Shown: positions 22,847 through 32,600 of the stretch, piece after piece | Layout of the letters: each line of letters starts with the position of its first letter | Numbering within the stretch: position 1 is the stretch's first letter | Origin: Glycomyces algeriensis | GTDB lineage: Bacteria; Actinomycetota; Actinomycetes; Mycobacteriales; Micromonosporaceae | Length of the DNA stretch: 43,018 nucleotides | Assembly: GCF_027622855.1 (NCBI RefSeq) | Contig: NZ_JAPZVR010000015.1 | Span: 52,578-95,595, forward strand | Direction of reading: 5' to 3' | Translations under genes and position numbers: made by a program | The notes under the pieces: generated by a model | Told to the model about the DNA's origin: nothing | Databases searched by the model: none | What the model saw: only the letters and a program-made list of their open reading frames with translations

Positions 22847-23969
22847 CAGGGCTCACCGCACCGGCCCTGGGCGCGGCGCGCGCGGTGTGGCGGTGGACCT
22901 GGGCGTGTTCGCCGTCGGCGTGTTCACCTACCTGTTCATCGCCGGGGAGCGACTGGGCGCCGAGATGCCTTCGCCGCCTTGGCTGTTCGACCTCGACATG
23001 GCCACCGGGCTGCTCGCGCTGCCGCTGCTGTGGCTGCGGCGGCGCTGGCCCGTGCAGGCGGCCGTGCCGCTCGTCATCGCCTCGACCTACTCCGAGACCA
23101 TCGCGTTCCCGCTGCTGGTGATGCTGTACGCGGTGGTCGTGCGGCGGCCCCTGCGCACCGCGGCGTGGGTGTACGCCGCGTCGCTCGTGGCGGCGGGCGT
23201 CTACATCGTCATCAGGCCCGATGAGATGCCGCTGGCGGGGTCGATCGGGTTCGCGCTGTCGCTGCACGCGGCCGTCGCCGGCTGGGGCCTGTTCTCGCGG
23301 TACCGGCGCCAACTGGAGGCCCGTGCGGCCCAGGCGGAGCAGGACGAGCGCGAGGGGGCCCGCCAGCGGGCGCGCGACGAGCTCGCCCGCGAACTGCACG
23401 ACATGCTCGGGCACCGGCTCTCGCTGCTGAGCCTGCACGCGGGCGGCATGGAGTACCGGCCCGACGCCCCGGCCGAGGAGCTGGCCCGCGCGGCCGGGGT
23501 CGTGCGCGAGCAGTCCACGCTGGCGATGCGCGACCTGCGGGAGATCATCGCGATCCTGCGCGCGCCGATCGGCGAACTGCCGCAACCGCGCATGGCGGAC
23601 CTGCACGCGCTCGTGGAGGAGGCCCGGCCCGCGATGCGGATCGAGCTGGCCGCGGACGTGGACGGGGACGTGCCCGAACGTGCCGGGCGCACCGCCTACC
23701 GGATCGTGCAGGAGGCGCTGACCAACGCGCGCAAGCACGCCGAGGACGCACCGGTACAGGTCACTGTGGAGGGACGAGTCGACGACGGGCTCCGCGTCAC
23801 CGTCGTCAACGGGCCGGGCCGCGATGGCGGACCCGACTCCGCCTCCAGACCTGGCCACGGGCTCATCGGCCTCGAGGAGCGGGCCGCGCTCGCGGGCGGG
23901 CGGCTCGAATACGGGGCGACGGCCGACGGCGGCTGGCGGGTGCACGCGTGGCTACCCTGGACCGCATGA
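22827..23969 (+). CDS. Sensor histidine kinase, NarL/DesK type (HisKA_3)
   Basis: This is a membrane sensor kinase of about 380 residues with four to five N-terminal helices (about residues 22-145) and a short coiled linker rich in Arg, Ala and Glu. The HisKA_3 dimerisation box is RDELARELHDMLGHRLSLL, with phospho-acceptor His191. The HATPase domain has the N-box EALTNARKHA and the G-box GHGLIGLEERAALAGG. The start is uncertain. The ATG at 22827 and the GTG at 22797 both lie in repeat-derived sequence, and a GTG at 22887 is the first candidate beyond it. The stop overlaps the regulator start by ATGA. The ligand is unknown. Confidence 0.85.
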   Translation: MRRIAAVRAHRTGPGRGARGVAVDLGVFAVGVFTYLFIAGERLGAEMPSPPWLFDLDMATGLLALPLLWLRRRWPVQAAVPLVIASTYSETIAFPLLVMLYAVVVRRPLRTAAWVYAASLVAAGVYIVIRPDEMPLAGSIGFALSLHAAVAGWGLFSRYRRQLEARAAQAEQDEREGARQRARDELARELHDMLGHRLSLLSLHAGGMEYRPDAPAEELARAAGVVREQSTLAMRDLREIIAILRAPIGELPQPRMADLHALVEEARPAMRIELAADVDGDVPERAGRTAYRIVQEALTNARKHAEDAPVQVTVEGRVDDGLRVTVVNGPGRDGGPDSASRPGHGLIGLEERAALAGGRLEYGATADGGWRVHAWLPWTA

Positions 23970-24637
23970 GCGAGCTGCCCTCCGTGAAGATCCTCGTCGT
24001 GGACGACGACCCGCTGGTGCGCGCCGGACTGCGGATGATCCTCGGCGGCGCCGGGGACCTCGAAGTCGTCGGCGAGGCCGGCAGCGGCACCGAGGTGCCG
24101 GCGCTGGTGGCGCGACTTCGGCCCGACGTGGTGCTCATGGACCTGCACATGCCCGGCGTGGACGGCCTGACCGCCACCGAGCGGCTGCGGGCTGCGCCGA
24201 ACGCGCCGGAGGTCCTGGTGCTCACCGCGTTCGAGGCGGACGGGCACGTGCGGCGGGCGCTGCGCGCCGGCGCGGGCGGATTCCTGCTCAAGGACACGCC
24301 GCCGGCCCAGATCGTGGCGGCCGTGCGGCGCGTCGCGGCCGGGGAGCCGGTCCTCTCACCCGAGGTGACACGACGCCTGATCGGCATCGTCGCGGGCGGC
24401 GCCCCGGTGGACCGCCGCGGTGAGGCGCGGGAACGCTTGGGCGCGTTGAACAACCGCGAGACCGAGGTCGCCGTGGAGGTCGGACGGGGCAGCTCGAACG
24501 CGGAGATCGCGGCGGCGCTGCACCTGAGCGTGCCCACGGTGAAGACGCACGTCTCCGCCGCGCTGAGCAAGCTGGGGCTCAACAACCGGGTGCAGCTGGC
24601 GCTGCTCGTCCACGACGCGGGGCTCGCGGACCGGTAG
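23966..24637 (+). CDS. LuxR/NarL-type response regulator
   Basis: This is a 223-residue response regulator. The receiver domain has the acidic pair DDD at residues 13-15, phospho-acceptor Asp59 in VVLMDLHMPG, a switch Thr in VLVLTAF and the conserved Lys in GGFLLKDTPP. The C-terminal LuxR/GerE helix-turn-helix has NNRETEVAVEVGRGSSNAEIAAALHLSVPTVKTHVSAALSKLG split over two helices. It is slightly unusual in reading LNNRETEVA where LTxRExEVL is typical. ATGA overlap with the kinase gene shows coupling. A repeat element (copy D) follows directly. Confidence 0.93.
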   Translation: MSELPSVKILVVDDDPLVRAGLRMILGGAGDLEVVGEAGSGTEVPALVARLRPDVVLMDLHMPGVDGLTATERLRAAPNAPEVLVLTAFEADGHVRRALRAGAGGFLLKDTPPAQIVAAVRRVAAGEPVLSPEVTRRLIGIVAGGAPVDRRGEARERLGALNNRETEVAVEVGRGSSNAEIAAALHLSVPTVKTHVSAALSKLGLNNRVQLALLVHDAGLADR

Positions 24638-24644
24638 TCCGGCG

Positions 24645-24843
24645 CTAATGGGTGTTTGAGAAGTCCCGGCGAGTCGGTATCCGAGTCCATTCGTTCGCTC
24701 GCAATGCCGATCGACGGCTCGCAAGCTTCGCCGAGACCGCGGAGGGGCCACTGCATACCGGTTGAATGCAGGGGTCCTGACAACGCAGCGAGCGGGCGAA
24801 TGGGCCGGATAGCGACCGGCGGGGTTTCTCAAACACCCTTTAG
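24645..24843. mobile_element. Repeat family copy D: MITE-like element with 18-bp terminal inverted repeats
   Basis: The left end CTAATGGGTGTTTGAGAA (24645-24662) is mirrored at 24826-24843, where the reverse complement reads CTAAAGGGTGTTTGAGAA (17 of 18 identical). The element is 199 bp and encodes no protein. Its interior has a hairpin at about 24745-24776: GGGCC and CTGCAT arms face ATGCAG and GGTCC. The same hairpin is present in copy A with different bases, so pairing is kept while sequence changes. It lies between convergent genes, and its right terminal repeat supplies the TAA stop (24840-24842) of the methyltransferase gene. Confidence 0.7.
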
Positions 24844-25541
24844 GCCTCCGGTCGGCGCAGGCGCATCGCGAGGAACGACGGCCGGGCGTTGAGCTTCGCG
24901 AACGCCTCGGGGTCCACGGCCTCGAGTTCGGGGACCGGGCGGGGCTCGACCAGCCGCTCGATCGCGAAGCCCGCGGCGAGGAGTTCGCCGATGAAGACCT
25001 CGATCGTCATGCGCTGGAAGTGGATCGGCGGCAGGCCCTCGCGCACGTGCAGGTCGACCCACTCCTGCGAGAAGTACGAGTCGCCGAAGTGCCGCCAGTC
25101 GGCGGCCGGGTGCGTGGTCGAGACCAGGAACCGCCCGCCGGGCTTGAGCACGCGGCGGACCTCGGCGAGGAAGCCGGCGCGGTCGCGCAGGTGGTGGATG
25201 ACGAGGGCGCTGAGCACCATGTCGAACGAGGCGTCCGCGGCGAAGTCGAGCGGCCGCTCCAGATCGTGCACGAGCAGGTCGGCGCGGTCGCCGACGAGGG
25301 TCTGGGCGTGGGCGACGAGCTCGGCGCTGCCGTCGACGCCCACCACGGTCGCGCCGCGGTCCAGGAGCGCGGCCGCGTACAGGCCTGCGCCGCAACCGAG
25401 GTCGAGCACTCGGTGCCCTGCGACGTCGCCGGCGAGGGCGAGCATCGCGGGCCGGTCGGTGTAGGCGTTGTACGCGCCGGTGGCCGCGTGCGCGGCGAAG
25501 GCGTCGCCGAGCGCGCCGTGGTAAGCGGTGTCCCGAGGCAT
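24840..25541 (-). CDS. Class I SAM-dependent methyltransferase
   Basis: This is a 233-residue methyltransferase of the Methyltransf_11/UbiE-like type. Motif I is VLDLGCGAGLYAAALL (SAM loop at about residues 45-53). Motif II is VVGVDGSAELVAHA with the acidic ribose ligand. The post-motif FDMVLSALVIHHL precedes VRRVLKPGGRFLVST. A C-terminal cap with HPAADWRHFGDSYF may bind the substrate, which is unknown. The ATG at 25541 is the first start before the conserved region. The frame continues upstream to 25842 but without family similarity. Its stop codon lies in the terminal repeat of copy D. Confidence 0.9.
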   Translation of the reverse strand: MPRDTAYHGALGDAFAAHAATGAYNAYTDRPAMLALAGDVAGHRVLDLGCGAGLYAAALLDRGATVVGVDGSAELVAHAQTLVGDRADLLVHDLERPLDFAADASFDMVLSALVIHHLRDRAGFLAEVRRVLKPGGRFLVSTTHPAADWRHFGDSYFSQEWVDLHVREGLPPIHFQRMTIEVFIGELLAAGFAIERLVEPRPVPELEAVDPEAFAKLNARPSFLAMRLRRPEA

Positions 25542-25726
25542 CGGCCCAGTATCCAGGGATCGGGGGGCGCGGCGCCACTGGTTTCGGCTGCGTTCGGCAG
25601 TGGCGCAAGGGCACCGGAAAATGTGACGAGGAGATCGTCCAACCATTGAAAAAAGAGTGTCGCGGGACCGGGGGCGGCCGGTAGCGTTCACCCGCGCCCG
25701 ACCCCCACACCCGAAGGCGGCTCCAG

Positions 25727-27460
25727 ATGGCACGCTTCACTCCCCCGCGCGACCCGGGCGGACCCCTTTCGCACCCGAGACCGGCAGTCGCCGTCATCGG
25801 ATGGCTGTTCCGATCCCAGTGGCGGATGCTCGCGATGAGCACGCTGGTCTCGTTCGCGTTCCTCGGCTGCCAGCAGTTCGTGCCCTATGTGGTCGGACGA
25901 GCGGTCGACGACGGGCTCGTCGCGGGCGACCGCACCGCGCTCTACTGGTGGTCGGCGGCCCTCATGGCCTGCATCGGCATCGCCACCGTCACGGGCGTCG
26001 CCAGCTTCTTCTACATGATGTACACGGCGATGGACACCGACTTCAGGGTCCAGCGGCGCCTCGTCGACACCGTCGTCGCGGTCGGCTCGCGCCTCCGGTC
26101 CCGGGCCGACGCGGGCGAACTCGTGGCGATCTCCGCTGCCGACGCGCACGCGCTCAGCTCGGTCTCGATGATGTTCGGCCGCTTGGCCTCCGCGCTCCTC
26201 GCGTTCGTACTCGCGCTCACGATCCTCGCCACCCTCTCGTGGTGGTTCGTGCTCGCCGCCGGCGTCGGCGTCCCGGCCATGTTCATGCTCCTGCGGCCCC
26301 TGTTCCTGCGCCTCGAAGCGCGCGGCCGCGAGTTCCGCAACCGCATCGGCGAGCAGACCGGCATCGGCACTGACGCCGTCGCGGGCCTGCGCGTGCTGCG
26401 CGGCATCGGCGGCGAAGCGCACTTCACCGCCCGCTACAAGACCGCCTCGCAGGCGTCCCGCCGCGCCGGAGTCCGCGTGCGGCGCACCGCTGCCGGACTC
26501 GAGTTCGCGCGCCTCGCACTGCCGGGGACGCTGCTCGTGCTCGTCCTGTGGATGGGCGCCGAGATGACCCTCAACGGCACCATCACCGCCGGCGAGTTCG
26601 TGGCCCTCTTCGGCTACCTCGTCGCCCTCACCCGCCCCCTCGGCTACACCATCCAGGGCGTCGACGCCCTCACCCGCGCCATCGTCGCCTCCGGGCGGTT
26701 CCAGAAGCTCCAGGACGAGCATCCCGAGCCCGAACCCGCGGACGAGCAGCCTTGGCCCGCAGGCGAACCCCTGCACGACCCGGCCAGCGGCACCACCATC
26801 GAACCGGGCCTGACCACCGGCATCGTCACCGGCGACGGGAAGGGCGCGACCGAGCTCCTCGACCGCCTCAGCGGCTACGCCGAGACCGGCGAACCCGCCC
26901 GGATCGGCTCCATCCCGTTGGACGCCTTCGGCACCGCCACCGTGCGGCGCCACGTGCACCTCCTCGAAGCCCGCGCGCAGCTCTTCAGCGGGCCCCTCCG
27001 CGACCAGCTCGACGTCGACGGCGAGCGCACGGACGCCGACATCATGCGGGCCCTCCACACCGCCTCCGCCGTCGACATCGTCGGCGTCGACCCCTCCCTC
27101 ATCGAGAGCGAGGAGGTCCCGAGCGCCGGGTACGACCTCGACACCGTCGCAGGCGAACGCGGCCGCAACTTCTCCGGCGGCGAGCGCCAGCGCCTCATCC
27201 TCGCCCGCGCGCTCCTCGCCGACCCCGAGATCCTCGTGCTCGACGACCCCGCCAGCGCTTGCGACGCCCAGACCGAGGCCCGCATCGCCGCCCGCCTCGC
27301 CCGGCACCGCCGGGGCCGGACCACCGCGATCCTCACGAATTCGCCGCAGCTCCTCGCCGTCTGCGACCGCGTCCAGTTCCTCGCGGGGAACGAGGCCGTG
27401 GCGGGCACGCACGCCGAGTTGCTGCACCAGGCCGAGTACCGAGAGGCGGTCACCCGATGA
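25727..27460 (+). CDS. ABC exporter half-transporter with degenerate ATP-binding domain
   Basis: This is a 577-residue type IV (ABCB-like) exporter subunit with six membrane helices (about 22-310) followed by a nucleotide-binding domain. The NBD is damaged. The Walker A position reads GDGKGAT (about 369-375) without the Ser/Thr after Lys. Walker B reads VLDDP with Asp for the catalytic Glu (about residue 507). The switch His is replaced in AILTNSPQ. The signature FSGGE (about 482-486) is intact. It therefore cannot hydrolyse ATP by itself but can complete the site of the partner. The stop overlaps the next start by ATGA. The substrate is unknown; related heterodimers export drugs, peptides or lipids. 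Confidence 0.9.
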   Translation: MARFTPPRDPGGPLSHPRPAVAVIGWLFRSQWRMLAMSTLVSFAFLGCQQFVPYVVGRAVDDGLVAGDRTALYWWSAALMACIGIATVTGVASFFYMMYTAMDTDFRVQRRLVDTVVAVGSRLRSRADAGELVAISAADAHALSSVSMMFGRLASALLAFVLALTILATLSWWFVLAAGVGVPAMFMLLRPLFLRLEARGREFRNRIGEQTGIGTDAVAGLRVLRGIGGEAHFTARYKTASQASRRAGVRVRRTAAGLEFARLALPGTLLVLVLWMGAEMTLNGTITAGEFVALFGYLVALTRPLGYTIQGVDALTRAIVASGRFQKLQDEHPEPEPADEQPWPAGEPLHDPASGTTIEPGLTTGIVTGDGKGATELLDRLSGYAETGEPARIGSIPLDAFGTATVRRHVHLLEARAQLFSGPLRDQLDVDGERTDADIMRALHTASAVDIVGVDPSLIESEEVPSAGYDLDTVAGERGRNFSGGERQRLILARALLADPEILVLDDPASACDAQTEARIAARLARHRRGRTTAILTNSPQLLAVCDRVQFLAGNEAVAGTHAELLHQAEYREAVTR

Positions 27461-29217
27461 GCCCTGCGACCCTCCCCATCGCCACCTCGGCCGAGACCCG
27501 GCGGTACCTGCGGGCCCTGGTCGGGCGACACCGCGTGCGCTTCGGTCTCGTTGTGGCCCTTATCGTCGGCGCCGCCCTCGCGGGCATGTCGACGCCGTAC
27601 ATCGTGGGGCTCATGACCGACGCGTTCGCGACCTGGGCGCGCGGCGGCACCGCCGCCCCGGGCCCGGACCTGCGGTGGCAGATCCCGCTGATCCTCGCCG
27701 CGGTGCTCGCTCAGGCGGTCCTGACATGGGCGTCGTACCGGAACCTCGCGGTGCTCTCGGAGCAGATCGTGGCGGACGTGCGCGAGGAGTTCATGGAGCG
27801 CACGCTCGCCCTTCCGCCGGGGCAGGTCGAAGCGGCCGGAACCGGTGAGCTGCTGTCGCGCACCAGCCTCGACGTGGCGCAGGTGCAGCACTCGCTCGTG
27901 CAGGCCGCACCGCAGTTCTTCACCGGGCTGATCACGGTGCTCGTGTACGTGGCGGGGGCGTTCTTCGTCTCGCCGGTGCTGGGCGCGGCGATCCTGGTCG
28001 CGGTGCCGCCGATGGTCCTGGTGCTGCGCTGGTACTTCAAGCGGGCGTTCAACATCTTCCACGACGTGCAGGCGGCCAAGGCCGACCTGACGTCGGCGGT
28101 CGCGGAGACCATCGACGGCGTCAAGACGGTGGAAGCCCTCGGCTGGCAGGCGCGGCGGGTCGCCCATACGGACCGCGCGGTGGACCGGCTGTTCGGGGCG
28201 CAGATGCGGTCGATGCGCTTGCGCGGCACGCTGTTCCCGGTGCTGGACTTCTCGGCGTTCCTGCCGTGCTTCACCGCGCTGCTCCTCGGCGGGGTGCTCA
28301 CCGCGACCGGGTACCTGACGATCGCGCAGACCACCACGGTGGTGCTCATCATGCAGCTCGCGGTGGCCCCGGCGATCGAGATGATCCTGTCCCTGGAGTG
28401 GGTGCAGAACGGCACGGTCTCACTGGCGCGACTCATCGGCGTGCGCGGCGAGCAGGCCGCCGGCGGTGACGCGCGGCCGAACCGCGACGAGGACGAGATC
28501 ATCGAGCTCAAGGGCGTCCACTTCGGATACGACACCGAGAAGCCGGTCCTCAAGGGCGTGGACTTCGCGCTGCGCCGGGGCGAGCGGCTCGCCCTCGTCG
28601 GCCCGACCGGCGCAGGCAAGTCCACATTGGCGCGACTCATGGCGGGCATACACCAGCCGAACGAGGGCACGGTCCGCGTCGGCGGCGCGGAGACCCGCGA
28701 GATCGACGAGACCCTGCTGCGGCGCTTCGTGATCCTCGCGACCCAGGAGTACCACCTCTTCAACGACACCCTCGGCTCCAACCTGCGCCTCGGCGCGCCC
28801 GGAGCCGGTGATGCGCAGCTGCGCGAGGCCCTCCAGGTCGTCGGCGCCGGGGACCTCCCCGACCGGCTCGAGGACGGCCTCGACACGCTCGTCGGCGGCC
28901 GGGACCACGCCCTGACCCCGGCCGAGGTCCAGCAGGTCGCGCTCGCCCGCGTCATCCTCGCCGCGCCCGAAGTGATCGTCCTCGACGAGGCCACCTCCAT
29001 GCTCAGCCCCAACGCCGCCAGCGACATCGAGCAGGGCCTCAACCGCATCCTCGCGGGCCGCACCGTCGTTAGCATCGCCCACCGCCTCAACACCGCCCAC
29101 GACGCCGACCGCGTCGCCGTAGTCGAGCACGGCCGCATCACCGAACTCGGCTCCCACGACCAGCTCATCGCGAAAGGCGGCGCCTACGCGGCCCTATGGC
29201 AGCGCTGGCACGGCTGA
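27457..29217 (+). CDS. ABC exporter half-transporter with catalytic ATP-binding domain
   Basis: This is a 586-residue partner subunit with six membrane helices (about 28-320) and a C-terminal NBD. Walker A is intact (GPTGAGKST at about 382-390), Walker B has the catalytic Glu (VIVLDEA, about 507-513) and the switch His is present (IAHRL). The signature is replaced by LTPAEVQQ instead of LSGGQ. Together with the first subunit this gives one canonical site (this Walker A/B/H plus the partner's FSGGE) and one dead site, as in the TM287/288 and BmrCD heterodimers. Translation is coupled to the first subunit by a 4-bp overlap. Confidence 0.92.
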   Translation: MSPATLPIATSAETRRYLRALVGRHRVRFGLVVALIVGAALAGMSTPYIVGLMTDAFATWARGGTAAPGPDLRWQIPLILAAVLAQAVLTWASYRNLAVLSEQIVADVREEFMERTLALPPGQVEAAGTGELLSRTSLDVAQVQHSLVQAAPQFFTGLITVLVYVAGAFFVSPVLGAAILVAVPPMVLVLRWYFKRAFNIFHDVQAAKADLTSAVAETIDGVKTVEALGWQARRVAHTDRAVDRLFGAQMRSMRLRGTLFPVLDFSAFLPCFTALLLGGVLTATGYLTIAQTTTVVLIMQLAVAPAIEMILSLEWVQNGTVSLARLIGVRGEQAAGGDARPNRDEDEIIELKGVHFGYDTEKPVLKGVDFALRRGERLALVGPTGAGKSTLARLMAGIHQPNEGTVRVGGAETREIDETLLRRFVILATQEYHLFNDTLGSNLRLGAPGAGDAQLREALQVVGAGDLPDRLEDGLDTLVGGRDHALTPAEVQQVALARVILAAPEVIVLDEATSMLSPNAASDIEQGLNRILAGRTVVSIAHRLNTAHDADRVAVVEHGRITELGSHDQLIAKGGAYAALWQRWHG

Positions 29218-29354
29218 CGCTCAATTGCTGGCTAACGACGGCCGCTGGCGCCGGGATCGTCTTCAGGAAACTGAATATGCGGCGAGCACTTCGCGAGCGG
29301 GTCGAATCGAGGGCCGAACAATCCAAGCTTGAAGGCGATTTTCTCAAGCAATTT

Positions 29355-29675
29355 CTACGGTTCTTGGATCAGAATTCGCAACGTCTCCGACTCGCCGTCC
29401 AGCTCCTCCGAATCCAGCAAAATATCCCTTCCGTTCGGAACTTCGTCCTGAGCGAGGGTAAGTAGGAAACGGGCCAGTGAAACAAGTCCGTCCCTATTCC
29501 CCTGAATATCAATTTCACGCCCAAAGCTGAACTCTACGATGGAAACTGAGAGCTGAGCGTTAGGCTCCCACCAGCTCACAACTCCAGTACTTCTGTCGTA
29601 GGGCTTCACCCGGACAGTCACTTCTCGAGCTTCAACGTCCTCGAGGATGAAATCTTCCAATGTTAGTCTTTCCAC
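29355..29675 (-). CDS. Putative immunity protein for the RHS toxin
   Basis: This is a 106-residue soluble acidic protein. It begins GTG with GAAGAAGGG just upstream and overlaps the last 13 bp of the RHS toxin gene, the usual place for a cognate immunity gene. A central GNRDGLVSLARFLLTLAQDEVP segment and a final LDGESETLRILI strand resemble small immunity proteins such as Imm32, though I cannot confirm the family. GC content and codons (AGA, CTA, ACA, GAT) differ from the surrounding GC-rich genes and match the toxin tip, which suggests the toxin-immunity tip was acquired as a unit. The 137 bp between its stop and the ABC gene hold nothing I can support. Confidence 0.7.
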   Translation of the reverse strand: MERLTLEDFILEDVEAREVTVRVKPYDRSTGVVSWWEPNAQLSVSIVEFSFGREIDIQGNRDGLVSLARFLLTLAQDEVPNGRDILLDSEELDGESETLRILIQEP

Positions 29676-32600
29676 CCTTCTTCCTCGGGCAGGAATACGT
29701 GATCGTTCCGAATTGGCTTCTGTCGAACTCCAGGACCAGTTGGAATTGCAAATGTCTCGAAATTGAAGTGTGGATCCTGAACTGGGTGGGCAAGATCAGC
29801 ATCAGTCATCCGAACCTGCCGGAGCCCGTCCGAACTGACGAATCGGCCCGGAGGAGCCGCTTCGACATATCCCTCGCCGAGGAACTCCTCTGCAGTGTCG
29901 AGGGCGTCGTCAGTCTCCATGTTGATGCCATCGGCAAGGTTGTCGGCTCCCCCAGGCACGCACGCATCGGCTTGATTCGAGTTGTGGGTGAGGAAGTCGG
30001 TGTCGCCGGCGGTCACATAGTAGGTGTGGTCTTCGGCGACTGTGAAGTTGTAGACCGTAGTGTATTCGGTCGAGACGTCGAGGGCGGTGATCTGGATCCA
30101 GGTTCCGGCGCTGGTGCGCAGGAGCTGGCCGATCTTGAGGTCGATGGCGTTGACCCATTGCCCGGCGAGCGGCTCTGCAGGCTCCTCAGCGGGAGCGTCG
30201 TCGGATGCGTCGTCCTGAGTCGTCAGGATGTCGGCCGGCGGACCTCCGCCTCCAGACCCGGTGAGGCCCTCGGTCTCGCTGGGATCCGCGGTACCGGAGC
30301 CTTCGGCGTTGAGGGCGAGGATGGCCTGCGTCGTGGTGGCCGGGTCGGCGATCCACATCGGGTGTTCATCAGTCGCGGTAACCGTGTCGTCCGCAGTGCC
30401 GTCGCCGTCAGTGTCAACGCTGATCGCGATGAGGGTCTTGTCCCCGGTGCCTTCGATGGTGGCGGCGACTTCGCGACCGGTGGTCTCGCCGGTCTCCTCG
30501 TCGGTGGCGAGGACTTCGTCCCCGGCTTCGACCTCAGTGATCGGTTTGGTCGTGCCGTCGGCCATCACCACCTCTGTGTCGGCGGTGAAGGAGTTGCAGG
30601 GGCTGTTCCTCGCGCGGTTCAGCGACGACTTGATGGCGTCGCCGTAGCGCTTCATGGTGTTCTTGGCCCAAGAGACGGCTTCTTGGAAAGCGTTGACGGC
30701 CTTGTAGATCATCTTCGCGGCCTTGAACAGCTTCGCTCCGAGCTTTGCGACCTTCGCCCAAGGGATGAGGTCCATGAGGAGCGAGGCGCAGGACATCATG
30801 TCGCCCGAGCCGACGCAGGACATGATGTCGTTCACGCCGATCAGGTCGAGCAGGATCTCAGCGCCCACGTCGATCACCACGTCGATGATCGAGGTGTTCA
30901 GGATGTCCTGGGCCTTCTCGGCGTCCTCTTGGAGGTCCTCGTCGACGTCGCGTTCAGCGTCGGCTTTGGCCTTCTGGTTCTCACCGACGGCGCCGGAACC
31001 GGCGCCCTTGCCGCAAGCGGCAGAGGTCCCCTTGTAGTAGTCGCAGTCTTCCTTGCTGCGCAGGTCCTTGTCGTTGTAGTAGTACGAGCAGTCGCCGTCG
31101 ATGCACGAGCCGTTGCTGTTGTACCCGGCAGCGAGACCGCTCGGGTCCGAGAAGGAGACGGGCGAGTGGTTGGAGTAGGCGTAGCCGCCCATCTGCTGGG
31201 AGTTGGACGCGTCGATGATCGGGTCAGCTGATATGAAACTGCCCAGCTGTGGATCGTATTCGCGTGCACCGAGATGGGTCAGACCCGACGGGTCCTCAGT
31301 ACCGCCCAGATAGCCGCGCTCGTCCACCCAGTTGGTGACCGGGGCGCCGCGAACGTTGCCGTAGATGTCGTAGTAGCGAACCTGGGTGGCGTGGGAATCC
31401 GCGTCGACGGTGGCGGTGCCGGTGCCCTGCGCGTCGGTGGCCAGCCAGGAGACGTTGTCGTCGTTGGTGCGGATGGCGACCTGCTGGGCGCCGTGCGTGT
31501 AGTAGCGCGAGGCGGTGACCACCCCGTCGGAGCCCTTCACCAGTTCCATGCCCGGCAAGAAGACCGTCACGGTCCCGTCCGGGTCGGTGCGGCTGACGCG
31601 GCCGCCGCCTGCGAGGTAGTCGTAGTCGGTGATGTCGCCACTGACCCCGGACGTCTCCAGCTTCCCGTCGCTCGACCAGGTCATCGTCTCGACGACGCCG
31701 GACTCGTTCGGCCTGGTAGTGGTGTTGCCGGTCGCGTCGTACACGTACGAGAGCGTCTTGCTTCCCGCGCTCGAGGTGGTGACCGTCGAGGTGACAGTGT
31801 GGGGTTGCGCGGACTCGTACTTGTAGGTGGTGGTCGCCCCCGCAAGGTGGTCGACCTGGGTCTTGCGGTTGCCGTCAGCGTCGAAGGTCCAGGACTGCCA
31901 GTATTCGGCAGCGCCGCTGACGGAGCCGGCACTCGTCGGCTTGCCCTCGCAGGCCGCAGGAGTGGTGCCAGTCCACGCGTCGGTGATCCGCTTGAGGTAG
32001 TCGTAGGCGAAGCACTGCGTGTCGGCGCCGAGCGCGGACTGGTTGTCGATGGAGGTGATCAGGCCGCCGTCGCTGTAGGTGTAGGCGACATCGCTGATCA
32101 GGTTCTGGGTGCCGGTGCTGATGGCGAAGCGGGAACCGGTGAGGCGACGGGTGCCGTCCTCATAGGAGTACGCCTGCCAGGCCACCGGCGCGGCGGTGTC
32201 GTTGGGGCCGTCCGGGTCGAGCGTGAATTGCGAGGGCTCCGCGAACTTCGTGTACGTCGAGTCCGAGACGTACCACTGCCGTGCCGAGTACGTGCTCTCG
32301 GGCAGACCGAGGTCGCTGTAGGTGGTGATGACGCTTTCGGAAGCAAGGCCACCGCCGGAGGGGTAGTCGGTCTCGGCGACCGAGCCGTCCGCGTAATACG
32401 TGTACCAGTACTCGAAGGCCCCTGATACGCCCGCGCCCAGACTGGCGGGGAGCGTGTAGCGGATGCCGTTCGGGCGGTCGGCCGCGTCGTAGGAGAGGAC
32501 GCGGGTGAGGTAGTAGTCGCCGTTCTCCTCGAACCTGTAGGAGAGTGCCGGAAGGCCCTTCCCGTAGGTGTCGTACGTGTAGTACTCCACGGCCGTGCCG

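Noticed and set aside
29196..29465. 89-codon plus-strand frame after the ABC exporter gene
   Set aside because: It starts inside the exporter gene in another frame, has no ribosome site and is antisense to the putative immunity gene, which has better placement and start signals.
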